In this document: positions 1 to 8,445 of the stretch, piece after piece
Numbering within the stretch: position 1 is the stretch's first letter
How the letters are laid out: the number at the start of each line of letters is the position of its first letter
From: Williamsia sp. DF01-3
GTDB lineage: Bacteria; Actinomycetota; Actinomycetes; Mycobacteriales; Mycobacteriaceae
NCBI RefSeq assembly: GCF_023051145.1
Contig: NZ_JALKFS010000005.1
Coordinates: 2,497,733-2,561,732 of the forward strand
Direction of reading: 5' to 3'
Length of the DNA stretch: 64,000 bases
Notes under the pieces: generated by a model
What the model saw: the letters and a program-made list of their open reading frames with translations, nothing else
What the model was told of the DNA's origin: nothing
Databases searched by the model: none
Program-made: the position numbers and the translations under genes

Positions 1-342
1 TTCCTGGACATGGTGCGTCGACGCAACAAGATCCGCATGGAGGCATTGCCCGAGGACTACGAGCGCGTGCCGGGCAACGACCCCAATCCCGAGCAGATCT
101 TCCACGACGCGAACCTCGACCCCGACCTCCAGACCGCGCTCGATTCGTTGGCCCCGGAGTTCCGTGCCGCGGTGGTCCTCTGCGACATCGAGGGATTGTC
201 GTACGAGGAGATCGCCGCGACGCTCGGAGTCAAGCTCGGAACAGTTCGCAGCCGGATCCACCGTGGTCGCCAAGCGATCCGAGACAACCTCGCGGCCAGC
301 GGCCACCACTCCGGTCGATCGGTACTCGCTCACGATTTCTGA
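1..342 (+). CDS. sigE: ECF RNA polymerase sigma factor SigE, C-terminal part
   Basis: Partial at the left edge: the reading frame is open from base 1 and only the last 113 codons are present. What is visible is the end of the region 2-4 linker and a complete sigma region 4, with the -35-recognising helix-turn-helix ([20 protein letters not shown]) at about 70-90 of the visible residues. In the family this is an ECF factor directing core RNA polymerase to envelope-stress promoters. The identification as SigE, not another ECF factor, rests on the next three genes (zinc-finger anti-sigma, HtrA protease, TatB), which is the sigE-rseA-htrA-tatB order known from M. tuberculosis. The start and region 2 lie outside the window. 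Confidence 0.9.
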   Translation, partial: FLDMVRRRNKIRMEALPEDYERVPGNDPNPEQIFHDANLDPDLQTALDSLAPEFRAAVVLCDIEGLSYEEIAATLGVKLGTVRSRIHRGRQAIRDNLAASGHHSGRSVLAHDF

Positions 343-372
343 GCGCCGGCGCCGGACTTCGGTCCCGTTGAT

Positions 373-399
373 GGGAACTCCGCCGCCGCACTGACCGTT
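373..399 (+). promoter_or_regulatory. Sigma-E-like promoter between sigE and rseA
   Basis: A GGGAACT box at 373-379 is followed after 16 bases by CGTT at 396-399. This matches the ECF/SigE-type layout (GGAAC plus about 16 nt plus CGTT). It lies about 110 bases before the rseA start. If active, SigE would drive its own anti-sigma factor and the genes behind it, giving feedback. Inferred from sequence only. Confidence 0.5.
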
Positions 400-508
400 C
401 TTCTTTCAGGAAACTCGTCTTTTTCGATGGGTTTCGTGCGGCGTGGAATGGCCGCAGTCCGTACAGTCGAGTCCGGGCATCGAGTAGACGGCAGCGGAAG
501 GGGCGATC

Positions 509-1009
509 GTGATGAGCGACCACACACCCGACGACTCCGCCGACGAGACAGTCGACGCGCGAGACGAGTCCAGAGGCATGCGCAATCGGCGCCGCGTCCT
601 GGGGTGGTTGCCGACCTCGGCGATGGTCACCACCAACAGGAACTATCGGGCCCCCGGCACGCAAGGTGGTCGCAAGTTCCTGTCGACCGAACACCTCGCG
701 ACCGAGGCTGTCGCTGCTTACGTCGACGGCGAATTGCGGATGAACGCCTACATGCGAGCGTCTCAGCATCTCGAGATGTGTGCCCAGTGCCGTGCCGAGG
801 TCGACGCGCAGAGCGCCGCACGGTCGGCGCTCCGACGCTCGGGCGAGATCCCGATGCCCGCGCGTCTGCTCGGCGAACTCAATCAGATCCCGACCCGGGA
901 GATCGACCTCCGCGCGGCAGGTGATGCCGGTACGAAGGCCAACGCCGATTCCCACCTCGACGCACCCGGATTCCCCGTTCATCGCGGTCAGCGGCGACGC
1001 GATCGTTAG
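509..1009 (+). CDS. rseA: Zinc-finger anti-sigma-E factor RseA
   Basis: Encodes 166 residues from GTG at 509; an adjacent ATG at 512 is equally possible. The centre carries the zinc-associated anti-sigma (ZAS) signature HxxxCxxC at His87, Cys91 and Cys94, inside a region that normally clamps an ECF sigma factor. There is no convincing membrane span, so it should be a cytoplasmic anti-sigma factor like mycobacterial RseA, whose SigE binding is redox- and phosphorylation-sensitive. The N-terminal 50 residues are acidic then basic and low in complexity. Position directly after sigE and before htrA supports SigE as the partner. A sigma-E-like promoter lies upstream at 373-399. Confidence 0.88.
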   Translation: MMSDHTPDDSADETVDARDESRGMRNRRRVLGWLPTSAMVTTNRNYRAPGTQGGRKFLSTEHLATEAVAAYVDGELRMNAYMRASQHLEMCAQCRAEVDAQSAARSALRRSGEIPMPARLLGELNQIPTREIDLRAAGDAGTKANADSHLDAPGFPVHRGQRRRDR

Positions 1010-1028
1010 CGACTGTGCCAGGTAGCCT

Positions 1029-1045
1029 CGGTGAGGATCTCACCG
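1029..1045 (+). other. Short hairpin between rseA and htrA
   Basis: A perfect 7-bp stem (CGGTGAG/CTCACCG) closes on a 3-nt loop in the 118-bp gap between rseA and htrA. No T-run follows, so it could be a weak attenuator, an mRNA processing or stability element, or chance. Confidence 0.25.
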
Positions 1046-1127
1046 GCGCCGCCGGAGTGATCGTCCAGCGATCAGCCGCAAGCGAGGGGTTCGAGTTTTT
1101 CATGACACCGGTGACACGGGCGGGCCG

Positions 1128-2651
1128 ATGACCGAGACCGACAAGCACGGCTCCACGCCATCATCGAATCCCTACACGGCTCCGCCTGCCGCCGGCACAG
1201 TCGGTCAGGCACCTCGACTCGCGCCCCGGCCCAACGATCACCCTCCTGTTCCCGAGCGAACTGCCGCCGTCTTCGGTAGGCCCGAGGGGGTCACAGGGGC
1301 CTTCGCTGCCCCGGGGTACGCCCGGAGTCGTCCCCAGCAGCCTGTGGTCGCCGACCCCGACCCGGTGTTGCGCGAGGCCTTCTCTCGGCCTGAGGGTGCC
1401 GGCACCCTGCAACGCGACCCGGATTCCCGCTTCGGGGAATCAGAGGAACCCGAGTCCACACCCGACCCCTGGCGGGACCCGGACGCTCCGGCGCAACTGA
1501 GTTCGCCTGCCGTGGACACCCCACCGCCCGCCGAGCCCACGGTGCCCGGACGCAAACTCGGGGTCCGCGAAGTGCTCTTCGACCGCAAGGTGAGCTGGCG
1601 GGCTCTATCCGTGCTCGCCGTGATCGCGCTGGTGGTCGGGGTGATCGGTGGTGTGGTCGGCCGGGTCACCGCGGAGGTCACCGAACCCCTTCATTCGAAT
1701 ACCGTCAGCCTCTCGGGCAGCGACGACGACAACGAAGACGAACCACGTAGTCAGGTCGCCCGCGTCGCCGAAGCTGTGGAAAAAGCGGTGGTGATGGTCG
1801 ATGTCCGGTTGCCGAACGGCGGTGGCACCGGATCCGGTGTGGTGATCGACAAGGCCGGCTACATCGTCACGAACAACCACGTGATCTCCATGGCGGCGAA
1901 CGACCGCAGCGCGAAGCTAGAGGTGGTGTTCTCCGACCGCACCCGCGTTCCCGCCCGCATCGTGGGCCGCGACATCCGCACCGACCTCGCCGTGCTCAAG
2001 GTCGACGGGGTCGACAACTTGACCGTTGCCAAACTGGGTGACTCGGACAAACTCCAGATCGGCGAAGAGGTGGTGGCGTTCGGCGCGCCGCTGGGACTCG
2101 ATCGCACGGTCACCAGCGGGATCATCAGCGCCACCAACCGGGCGGTACCCCTGCGGCCCGACGAGACGTCCGACACCGACGCTGTCATCGATGCCATCCA
2201 GACCGATGCCGCGATCAACCCGGGTAACTCGGGCGGGCCCTTGGTCGATGACCAGGGCCGGGTGATCGGTATCAACACGGCCGGCCTGGCCCCGGGTGGC
2301 GGATCCATCGGTCTGGGCTTCGCCATTCCGGTCAACGAGTTCCTCCCCGTCGCGCAGTCCCTGATCAAGGACGGCCGAGTGGTACACGCGCAGATCGGTG
2401 TCAACGCCAGTTCGGTTCGTAATGACAGGGTGCTCGGAGCGCAGGTGCGCAACGTCGTGGAGGCATCACCTGCCGCGGCGGCCGGTATCCGCGAGGGCGA
2501 CGTCATCACCAAGTTCGGCGATCGTGTCATCGAGGATGCCGATGAGCTGACCGTGGCCGTCCGTACGTCGAAGATCGGCACACCGGTGCCGTTCCAGTAC
2601 TGGCGCGACGGACGCACCTTCGACGGCACCATCACACCCGCCGCGGACTAG
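1128..2651 (+). CDS. htrA: Membrane-anchored HtrA/DegP-type serine protease
   Basis: A 507-residue envelope quality-control protease. Residues 1-150 form a long proline-rich cytoplasmic segment, a single membrane span follows at about 159-179, and the trypsin-like domain runs from about 207 to 410. The catalytic triad is visible as His251 (TNNHV), Asp286 (TDLAVL) and Ser368 (NPGNSGG). A PDZ domain occupies about 420-505. The topology puts the protease outside the membrane, as in mycobacterial HtrA. It follows the sigE-rseA pair, consistent with SigE control of periplasmic-side proteolysis. Start at ATG 1128; no strong ribosome-binding site is seen, so a slightly different start cannot be excluded. 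Confidence 0.93.
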   Translation: MTETDKHGSTPSSNPYTAPPAAGTVGQAPRLAPRPNDHPPVPERTAAVFGRPEGVTGAFAAPGYARSRPQQPVVADPDPVLREAFSRPEGAGTLQRDPDSRFGESEEPESTPDPWRDPDAPAQLSSPAVDTPPPAEPTVPGRKLGVREVLFDRKVSWRALSVLAVIALVVGVIGGVVGRVTAEVTEPLHSNTVSLSGSDDDNEDEPRSQVARVAEAVEKAVVMVDVRLPNGGGTGSGVVIDKAGYIVTNNHVISMAANDRSAKLEVVFSDRTRVPARIVGRDIRTDLAVLKVDGVDNLTVAKLGDSDKLQIGEEVVAFGAPLGLDRTVTSGIISATNRAVPLRPDETSDTDAVIDAIQTDAAINPGNSGGPLVDDQGRVIGINTAGLAPGGGSIGLGFAIPVNEFLPVAQSLIKDGRVVHAQIGVNASSVRNDRVLGAQVRNVVEASPAAAAGIREGDVITKFGDRVIEDADELTVAVRTSKIGTPVPFQYWRDGRTFDGTITPAAD

Positions 2652-2702
2652 ACCCGGCTGTGCTGCTGCCGACCGCCCACAGCGACTTGGCAGCCCGTTC
2701 GA

Positions 2703-2731
2703 TTCGACAGAGCCGCCGAGGCCAGTAACCT
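2703..2731 (+). promoter_or_regulatory. Sigma-A-type promoter for tatB, probably leaderless
   Basis: TTCGAC at 2703-2708 and TAACCT at 2726-2731 are separated by 17 bases. A transcript starting 6-7 bases after the -10 box would begin at or next to the GTG at 2738. This suggests that tatB has its own promoter despite following htrA. Confidence 0.45.
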
Positions 2732-2737
2732 GGAACG

Positions 2738-3238
2738 GTGTTCAGCAGTGTTGGTTGGGGTGAGATCGCGATCTTGATGGTCGCCGGCTTGGTGATCCTC
2801 GGGCCCGAGCGTCTCCCGGGCGCGGTGACCTGGGCGATGAAGTCGGTGCGCCAGGTTCGTGACTACGCCACCGGGGCCACCGCGCAGCTCAAGGAAGACC
2901 TCGGCCCCGAGTTCGACGATCTGCGCAAACCACTGTCCGACCTGAACGAGCTGCGCGGTATGACCCCTCGATCGGTGATCACCAAGCATCTCCTCGACGG
3001 CGATGATTCCTTCTTCACGGGGAAGTTCGATTCCGGCGACGCCAAGATCAAACCGGTCTCCCAGCCGCTGCCGACCACAGACGAGAACTCTCAGGTGATC
3101 TCGCTGAACAAGGCAGGTACCGAGCCGTCGAAGCCCGAGGCTCTGGGCGCAGGCACCTCCACGACGTCCCCCGTGGCCGCCGATGCCGACAACGTTGCGC
3201 CGGCGCCCTCGGGCGTCGAGCGCTGGGACGCCACCTGA
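2738..3238 (+). CDS. tatB: Sec-independent (Tat) translocase subunit TatB
   Basis: Encodes 166 residues. The N-terminus has the TatA/B family layout: a short extracytoplasmic tip, one membrane helix (about residues 5-21), the Gly-Pro-Glu hinge ([10 protein letters not shown]) and an amphipathic helix, then a charged, disordered tail. TatB with TatC recognises twin-arginine signal peptides and hands folded proteins to the TatA pore. The long C-terminal tail and the location after htrA favour TatB over TatA. A probable client, the molybdo-oxidoreductase at 39017-40621, carries a twin-arginine motif. Start is GTG at 2738, positioned for a leaderless transcript. Confidence 0.9.
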   Translation: MFSSVGWGEIAILMVAGLVILGPERLPGAVTWAMKSVRQVRDYATGATAQLKEDLGPEFDDLRKPLSDLNELRGMTPRSVITKHLLDGDDSFFTGKFDSGDAKIKPVSQPLPTTDENSQVISLNKAGTEPSKPEALGAGTSTTSPVAADADNVAPAPSGVERWDAT

Positions 3239-3254
3239 GTCAGCTCGTTCCAGG

Positions 3255-4079
3255 TCAGGTACGCAGGCGGCGGTACGACCGCGCCGACAGAGCGACGAAC
3301 ACCGCGCTGATCAGCAGTGGCCAACCCACAGCGAGCGGGATGGCCCACTCGGTCAACGGCCCCTCGGTGAGTCCTGTCGGATTCCCGCACAGGTCGCGAA
3401 CAGCGGTGGCGGTGGCGGAGATGGGGTTCCACGCCGCGATCGCTCCCAGCCAGCCCGGCATCGTCTCCGCGGACACCACCGCGGTCGACAAGAATCCCAC
3501 CGGCCAGACCAGGACCTGAACGGCAGACGTCGCAGCGCTGCCGTGAAAGGTGAGGCCGAGGAAGATGCCCACCCACAGCAGTGCGAAACGCAGGAGCAAC
3601 AGCAATGCGATGGCGGCCAGGGCGGACCCGACTCCGGCACCGATTGTCCAACCGATGAGCAGACCTCCGACGATCAGGACAGCAAGCTCGACGACCGAGT
3701 TGATCATGTCGGCGCCGACGCGCCCGAGTGAGACCGCGGAACTGCTGATCGGCATCGATCGGAACCTGTCCGTGATCCCTTTCCGGGCATCCGCGGACAT
3801 GGCCGAGGTGGTGGACTCGACACCGAACATCATCGTCATGGTGAGCATGCCGGGCAGCAGGAAGTCGATGTAGTCACCGCGGTCGGACCCGCCGGTCCCC
3901 GGGATCTCGATTGCGCCGCCGAACAGGAACCCGAAGATCAGCAACAGCATGATCGAGAACATCAGGCCGAAGATCGGGGTCCACGGATCTTTCACCCAGT
4001 GGGCGAGGTTGCGCCGGGTGATGACCCAGGCGTGCGTGAACAGTGCCGGCGTGGTGGCGATGGGCTGCGTCGATGTCAT
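3255..4079 (-). CDS. ABC-2 type exporter permease (DrrB-like)
   Basis: Encodes 274 residues with six predicted membrane segments (first about 35-57, last near 250-268) and the ABC2_membrane fold of daunorubicin-resistance permeases. Its start overlaps the stop of the ATPase gene by 4 bases (ATGA), so the two are translationally coupled and should form one exporter. The divergent TetR gene suggests induction by an exported compound. The substrate cannot be read from sequence; drug or lipid export are both plausible for DrrAB-like pairs in Mycobacteriales. Confidence 0.85.
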   Translation of the reverse strand: MTSTQPIATTPALFTHAWVITRRNLAHWVKDPWTPIFGLMFSIMLLLIFGFLFGGAIEIPGTGGSDRGDYIDFLLPGMLTMTMMFGVESTTSAMSADARKGITDRFRSMPISSSAVSLGRVGADMINSVVELAVLIVGGLLIGWTIGAGVGSALAAIALLLLLRFALLWVGIFLGLTFHGSAATSAVQVLVWPVGFLSTAVVSAETMPGWLGAIAAWNPISATATAVRDLCGNPTGLTEGPLTEWAIPLAVGWPLLISAVFVALSARSYRRLRT

Positions 4080-5098
4080 TTGTCGCCCCCGGTGAGATCC
4101 GTTGCTTCCGTGGGCCTTTGGGGTGCTTCGGTAGCGCTTTGGCTTCCCTCTTCTGTGCTGCTGCCGGTGAGATGCAGGAACACCTCGTCGAGAGTCGGTC
4201 GGCGCAGTGTCAGGTCGATGGGTGTGATGCTCGCGGCCTCGAGTGCATGCACCACCGTGGCCAAACCGATGACCGCGGAGTCGATTTCGAACGTCGCCGA
4301 GTGTGTGTGCGTGTCAACCGAGGTCGCGGGGCTTCCGACGGCGTCGGCCAGGCTTGAGGTGAGCCGGTCGAGCGAATCGTCGGCAGTCACGGTCACGGTC
4401 ACCCGATCGCCGCCGATGCGGCGCTTGAGTTCGTCAGGAGAGCCTTCGGCGATCACACGCCCGTGATTCATCACCGAGATTCGGGCGGCCAATTGGTCGG
4501 CCTCGTCGAGATACTGAGTGGTGAGCAGCACCGTGGTCCCTGCTGCGGCGACCTCACGGACGGTGCGCCACACGTCATTTCGCCCGCGAGGGTCCAGGCC
4601 GGTGGTCGGTTCGTCGAGAAACAGGACGGCAGGCGTCAGGACCAGTCCTGCCGCGATGTCGAGGCGTCGCCGCATCCCGCCGGAGTAGTTGGAGACCGAC
4701 CGTCCTGCGGCATCGGTCAGGCCGAAGCCTTCGAGCAACTCGTCGGCCCGCGCGCCCGCCCTGTTCTTGGTGAGCCCGAAGAGGCGGCCGAACATCACCA
4801 GGTTCTGGCGTCCGGTGAGCAGTTCGTCGACGGCCGCGTTCTGCCCGACCAGGCCGATCGCGCGTCTGACCGAACGGGCCCCGCCGCCGACGTCGTGGCC
4901 GGCCACCGTGGCGACTCCGGCGTCCAGGTCGATGAGGGTGGCCAGGGCCCGCACGGCCGTGCTCTTGCCGGCCCCGTTGGGACCGAGCAGGCCGTGGATG
5001 GTGCCGGCCTCCACGGTGAGGTCGAAGCCGTCGAGGGCGCGGGTGTCGCCGTAGCGCTTGTGGAGGCCGATCGCTGAAATCGAGGGAGGTGACGTCAT
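4076..5098 (-). CDS. ABC exporter ATP-binding protein (DrrA-like)
   Basis: Encodes 340 residues from ATG at 5098; the reading frame stays open upstream, but this start gives the family-typical N-terminus and fits the promoter region shared with the divergent tetR. Walker A is GPNGAGKST at 39-47, the ABC signature is YSGG, and Walker B is VLFLDEP. The C-terminal DUF4162-type extension is typical of DrrA. It powers the permease encoded immediately downstream, with a 4-bp overlap. Confidence 0.87.
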   Translation of the reverse strand: MTSPPSISAIGLHKRYGDTRALDGFDLTVEAGTIHGLLGPNGAGKSTAVRALATLIDLDAGVATVAGHDVGGGARSVRRAIGLVGQNAAVDELLTGRQNLVMFGRLFGLTKNRAGARADELLEGFGLTDAAGRSVSNYSGGMRRRLDIAAGLVLTPAVLFLDEPTTGLDPRGRNDVWRTVREVAAAGTTVLLTTQYLDEADQLAARISVMNHGRVIAEGSPDELKRRIGGDRVTVTVTADDSLDRLTSSLADAVGSPATSVDTHTHSATFEIDSAVIGLATVVHALEAASITPIDLTLRRPTLDEVFLHLTGSSTEEGSQSATEAPQRPTEATDLTGGDK

Positions 5099-5114
5099 CG
5101 GATCCTTACTTCGT

Positions 5115-5155
5115 ATGGTGTACGAGGTTGAGTGCGAAAGTTCACCGTACACCAC
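5115..5155. promoter_or_regulatory. Inverted repeat, probable TetR operator
   Basis: The arms ATGGTGTACG (5115-5124) and CGTACACCAC (5146-5155) match at 9 of 10 positions around a 21-nt spacer, in the 76-bp gap between the divergent ABC and tetR genes. The right arm sits just before a TAGTGT -10 element (5163-5168) whose transcript would start at about the tetR ATG. A repressor bound here could control both directions. Confidence 0.5.
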
Positions 5156-5174
5156 ACGGGGATAGTGTGGGCGG

Positions 5175-5936
5175 ATGGAAGACGCAGCCGAACAACCACC
5201 GAATGTCGACCGGACCCTGACTCTGCTGTGGCGGTCGAAGGTGGGGGAGCCGCAGGGGACGCGCGGCCCTCGGCAAAGGGTCAGTGTCGACGAGGTGGTC
5301 GCCGCCGGGATCGCGACCGCGGACGAGGAAGGGTTGGCCGCGTTCTCCATGCGCAAGGTGGCCGAACGCCTCGGCCTCGGCGTGATGTCGGTGTACACGT
5401 ACGTGCCGGGCAAGTCCGAGCTCATCGGGCTGATGGTGGACGAGGTGGCAGGAGAGGTCGACTATCCGCCGCACCGCGGTGACCTGCGCGAACGGATGAC
5501 CGACATCGCACGGCAGCTATGGGACGAGTATCACCGGCACCCGTGGTTGCTGCACGTGCAGAAGAGCCGCCCCTGGATCGGACCACACGCGTCGGCGCGG
5601 TACGAATGGCAGCTCGCGGCCATCGAAGGGATCGGTCTGGACGATCTGGAGATGGATGCCACGCTCGCGGTCATCGCAGGCTTCACAGAGAGCGCTGCCC
5701 GCTCGTCGATCGAAGCTGCCCGGGCGCGTACCGAGTCCGGGATGTCAGACGAACAGTGGTGGGAGATCAACGCGCCCGTGCTCGCCCGATTGATGGACGG
5801 AGACGACTACCCGGTGTCCGGCCGTGTCGGTACGGCAGTGGGCGCCGAATACCAGTCCATAGGTAGCCCGGAGCGATCGTTCGAGTTCGGACTTGCCCGG
5901 ATCATCGACGGCGTCGAGGCGTTGCTGGACCGCTGA
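5175..5936 (+). CDS. TetR-family transcriptional regulator of the DrrAB-like exporter
   Basis: Encodes 253 residues, longer than the roughly 200 usual for TetR, with the extended ligand-binding C-terminus seen in TetR-class (tetracycline repressor-like) proteins. The N-terminal helix-turn-helix lies at about 40-85 and includes the recognition region FSMRKVAERLGLGVMSVYTY. It is divergent from the ABC exporter and separated by 76 bases holding an inverted repeat, so repression of the exporter with release by its substrate is the likely mechanism. The ATG lies 7 bases after a -10 box, pointing to a leaderless mRNA. Confidence 0.85.
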   Translation: MEDAAEQPPNVDRTLTLLWRSKVGEPQGTRGPRQRVSVDEVVAAGIATADEEGLAAFSMRKVAERLGLGVMSVYTYVPGKSELIGLMVDEVAGEVDYPPHRGDLRERMTDIARQLWDEYHRHPWLLHVQKSRPWIGPHASARYEWQLAAIEGIGLDDLEMDATLAVIAGFTESAARSSIEAARARTESGMSDEQWWEINAPVLARLMDGDDYPVSGRVGTAVGAEYQSIGSPERSFEFGLARIIDGVEALLDR

Positions 5937-5956
5937 GACCCCCGCGGTGACGTGCG

Positions 5957-7102
5957 TCAGTTGCGCCGAGTGGTGTCGATCCCGAGGTTCATCCCGGCCA
6001 GTCCCCGCTTGCGGATGGCCAGGCGATCGGCCACTTGACGCAGTGCTGCGCCGGCGGCGGAATCAGGCGACGAGAGGACCAACGGGACTCCCGCATCTCC
6101 GCCCTCGCGCAGAGCCGGGTCGAGCGGGATCTGGCCGAGGAGGGGTACCTCCGCGCCGACGGCGATGGTCAGACGCTCGGACACCCGAGCTCCACCGCCG
6201 GAACCGAAGGGCTCGATCCGGCTACCGTCGGGGAGTTCCATCCAGGACATGTTCTCCACGACACCCATGATCTTCTGGCGGGTCTGCAATGCGATGGCGC
6301 CGGCGCGTTCTGCCACCTCGGCTGCGGCCTGCTGCGGGGTGGTGACCACCAGGATCTCGGCGCCGGGGATGAGCTGCGCCACCGAGATGGCAACATCGCC
6401 GGTGCCGGGCGGCAGGTCGAGGAGCAGGATGTCGAGATCGCCCCAGAAGACGTCGGCGAGGAACTGTTGCAGAGCGCGGTGCAACATCGGTCCGCGCCAG
6501 ACGACGGGGGTGTTGCCACTGGTGAACTGGGCGATCGAGATGAACTTCACGCCATGACTCATCGGCGGCATGATCATCTTCTCGACCTGGGTGGGTTTTG
6601 CGTCGTTGCCGAGCATCCGTGGCACCGAATGGCCGTAGATGTCAGCGTCGAGCACGCCCACCTTGAGGCCCCGATCAGCAAGTGCGGCAGCAAGATTCAC
6701 CGTGACGCTGGACTTGCCGACACCGCCTTTGCCCGAGGCGACCGCGTAGACCCGGGTGAGCGAGCTCGGCTGGGCGAAGGGGATCACGGGCTCGGCGCGG
6801 TCACCGCGCAAACTCTTGCGGAGTTCGGTGCGTTGCTCGTCGTTCATCACATCGAGTTCCACCGACACCGATCCGACCCCTGGCACGTCCGCCGCCGCGG
6901 CGGTGACCCGTTCGGTGATCTCGGTGCGCAGCGGGCAACCCGAGGTGGTGAGGTAGATACCGATACCCACACTGGAGTCGTCGGCGACGGTGATGGATTT
7001 GACCATGCCGAGTTCGGTGATCGGTTTACCGATCTCGGGGTCGTTCACCTTGGCCAGCGCGGCGCGAATCGATGATTCGGTCGGCAACGTTGCTTGTGTC
7101 AT
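5957..7102 (-). CDS. mrp: Mrp/ApbC-type iron-sulfur carrier P-loop ATPase
   Basis: Encodes 381 residues. An N-terminal MIP18/DUF59 domain (about 10-90) precedes the ParA/MinD-like P-loop domain, whose deviant Walker A is GKGGVGKSS at 124-132. The family binds and hands over Fe-S clusters. The CxxC pair present in many Mrp proteins near the C-terminal third is not seen at the corresponding place (SWMELPDGSR); from memory this also holds for other actinobacterial Mrp proteins, so cluster binding may use other ligands. It corresponds to the mrp position after sigE-tatB in M. tuberculosis. Confidence 0.9.
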   Translation of the reverse strand: MTQATLPTESSIRAALAKVNDPEIGKPITELGMVKSITVADDSSVGIGIYLTTSGCPLRTEITERVTAAAADVPGVGSVSVELDVMNDEQRTELRKSLRGDRAEPVIPFAQPSSLTRVYAVASGKGGVGKSSVTVNLAAALADRGLKVGVLDADIYGHSVPRMLGNDAKPTQVEKMIMPPMSHGVKFISIAQFTSGNTPVVWRGPMLHRALQQFLADVFWGDLDILLLDLPPGTGDVAISVAQLIPGAEILVVTTPQQAAAEVAERAGAIALQTRQKIMGVVENMSWMELPDGSRIEPFGSGGGARVSERLTIAVGAEVPLLGQIPLDPALREGGDAGVPLVLSSPDSAAGAALRQVADRLAIRKRGLAGMNLGIDTTRRN

Positions 7103-7168
7103 CGGCCCCGAGTTTACGCGCGCATCAACCTCGCGCCCTCACGGGCTGCCACTGCTGGCGCGGGCGTG

Positions 7169-8305
7169 CTATCTCGCCGGCGGCGGTGGTGGCGGGAGCG
7201 TGGGCAGCACGATCGTCGGCAGGCAGATGATCGGGCACGGTGTGGGCGTGGTGGTCGAGGGTTTGGACGACGACGGGCTCTCACTCGGCGGGGCGCTGCT
7301 GCTCGGCGAGCTTGACGACGGCGTGCTCGGCGGGGTCGACGAACCCGACGTCGGCGCGGGCAGGGGACCGGTGTCGGTGGGGGTGACGCCCGTTGCGTAA
7401 CCGGCCGCCCACGCCAGCACGTTGGCCGCGTACTCGGCGGAGTGGTTGTACCGCATGACCGCGCTGACCTTGGTCTTCTCGGCCATGATGTCGGTGACTC
7501 CGGCACAGAGGTAACGGCCTGCCGAGTAGGTGGCGTCGAAGATGTTGTTCGGGTCGGACTTTCCGTCACCGTTTGCGTCGCTGCCCCACGACGCCCAGGT
7601 GGAGGGGATGAACTGCATGGGTCCCATGGCGCGGTCGTGTCCGGCGTCGCCGTCGAGACGACCTCCGTCGGAGTCGACGATCACCTCGTTTCCGGCGAGG
7701 GTGCCGTTCAGGATGGGTCCTGCGATCGGCGTCAACGTGGTTCCCGAGCTGTCGACATTGCCGTTACCGGCGTGCCCCGACTCGATGCGGCCGATGCCTG
7801 CGAGTAGGAACCAAGGCAGTTTGCACTGGGGAGACTCTGCGCCGACCCGCTGTTCGGCCAGCTTGTAGGCCTGCAAGACGATGCCGGGAATACCCAGAGG
7901 TCCGTCGGGAAGTGCTGCCGCCCTCATTCGGGGGACTGCCAACGGATCCGGCATCGCGGGAAGCGCCGGACTGACCGCCGGAGGACGGAACTCGAGTTCG
8001 GGCCGGGCCGGGATGGGAAGGATCTCCGGGGCGGCCGCCGCGACCGTCTGATCCGCCGATACGACGGTGAGGGCGGGCGCGGGTCCGATGTGCGCGCTCG
8101 AGGTGACCGCGGCCATCAATCCCACTCCGATGACAGCGCACCCGGTGAGCAGCTGGACGCGTCCCCACCTGACAGAAGAGAGGTCGAAAGCATGTTTCGA
8201 CGGCTCTGTTCTCTGGCTCCCGCCCTTGCCCAAACGACCCCAGCGCACTTTCGGCACTCCTGTTGACTCCCCGACCCCGAACATCACGAACTGATTGTGA
8301 TCCAC
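7169..8305 (-). CDS. Membrane-anchored lytic murein transglycosylase (MltB-like)
   Basis: Encodes 378 residues from GTG at 8305; ATG at 8284 is an alternative that removes 7 residues. A membrane anchor lies at about 50-70. The lysozyme-like SLT_2 domain spans about 140-315, with the probable catalytic Glu175 (GRIESGH) and the MGPMQFIPSTW motif. The C-terminal 60 residues are Pro/Ser/Thr-rich and probably thread through or attach to the wall. The enzyme should cleave peptidoglycan between MurNAc and GlcNAc outside the membrane. It occupies the place of Rv1230c next to mrp in M. tuberculosis. Confidence 0.85.
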   Translation of the reverse strand: MDHNQFVMFGVGESTGVPKVRWGRLGKGGSQRTEPSKHAFDLSSVRWGRVQLLTGCAVIGVGLMAAVTSSAHIGPAPALTVVSADQTVAAAAPEILPIPARPELEFRPPAVSPALPAMPDPLAVPRMRAAALPDGPLGIPGIVLQAYKLAEQRVGAESPQCKLPWFLLAGIGRIESGHAGNGNVDSSGTTLTPIAGPILNGTLAGNEVIVDSDGGRLDGDAGHDRAMGPMQFIPSTWASWGSDANGDGKSDPNNIFDATYSAGRYLCAGVTDIMAEKTKVSAVMRYNHSAEYAANVLAWAAGYATGVTPTDTGPLPAPTSGSSTPPSTPSSSSPSSSAPPSESPSSSKPSTTTPTPCPIICLPTIVLPTLPPPPPPAR

Positions 8306-8445
8306 GATACATATTCGTTATCGATGCCCGCGGGCGAACCATACTTATTGACCGGATCGGCGTGCAGTTACCGGCGGGCTCGGTGTGGTCGAGAGGGGAC
8401 GGAAGGGTCGACCGTCAGACGAGTCGACCCGGCAAGGGGAAGGGG

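Noticed and set aside
8306-8445. Possible c-di-AMP (ydaO-type) riboswitch before the lytic transglycosylase gene
   Set aside because: Known for some rpf genes, but the 140-bp gap shows none of the conserved core sequences that I can recognise.
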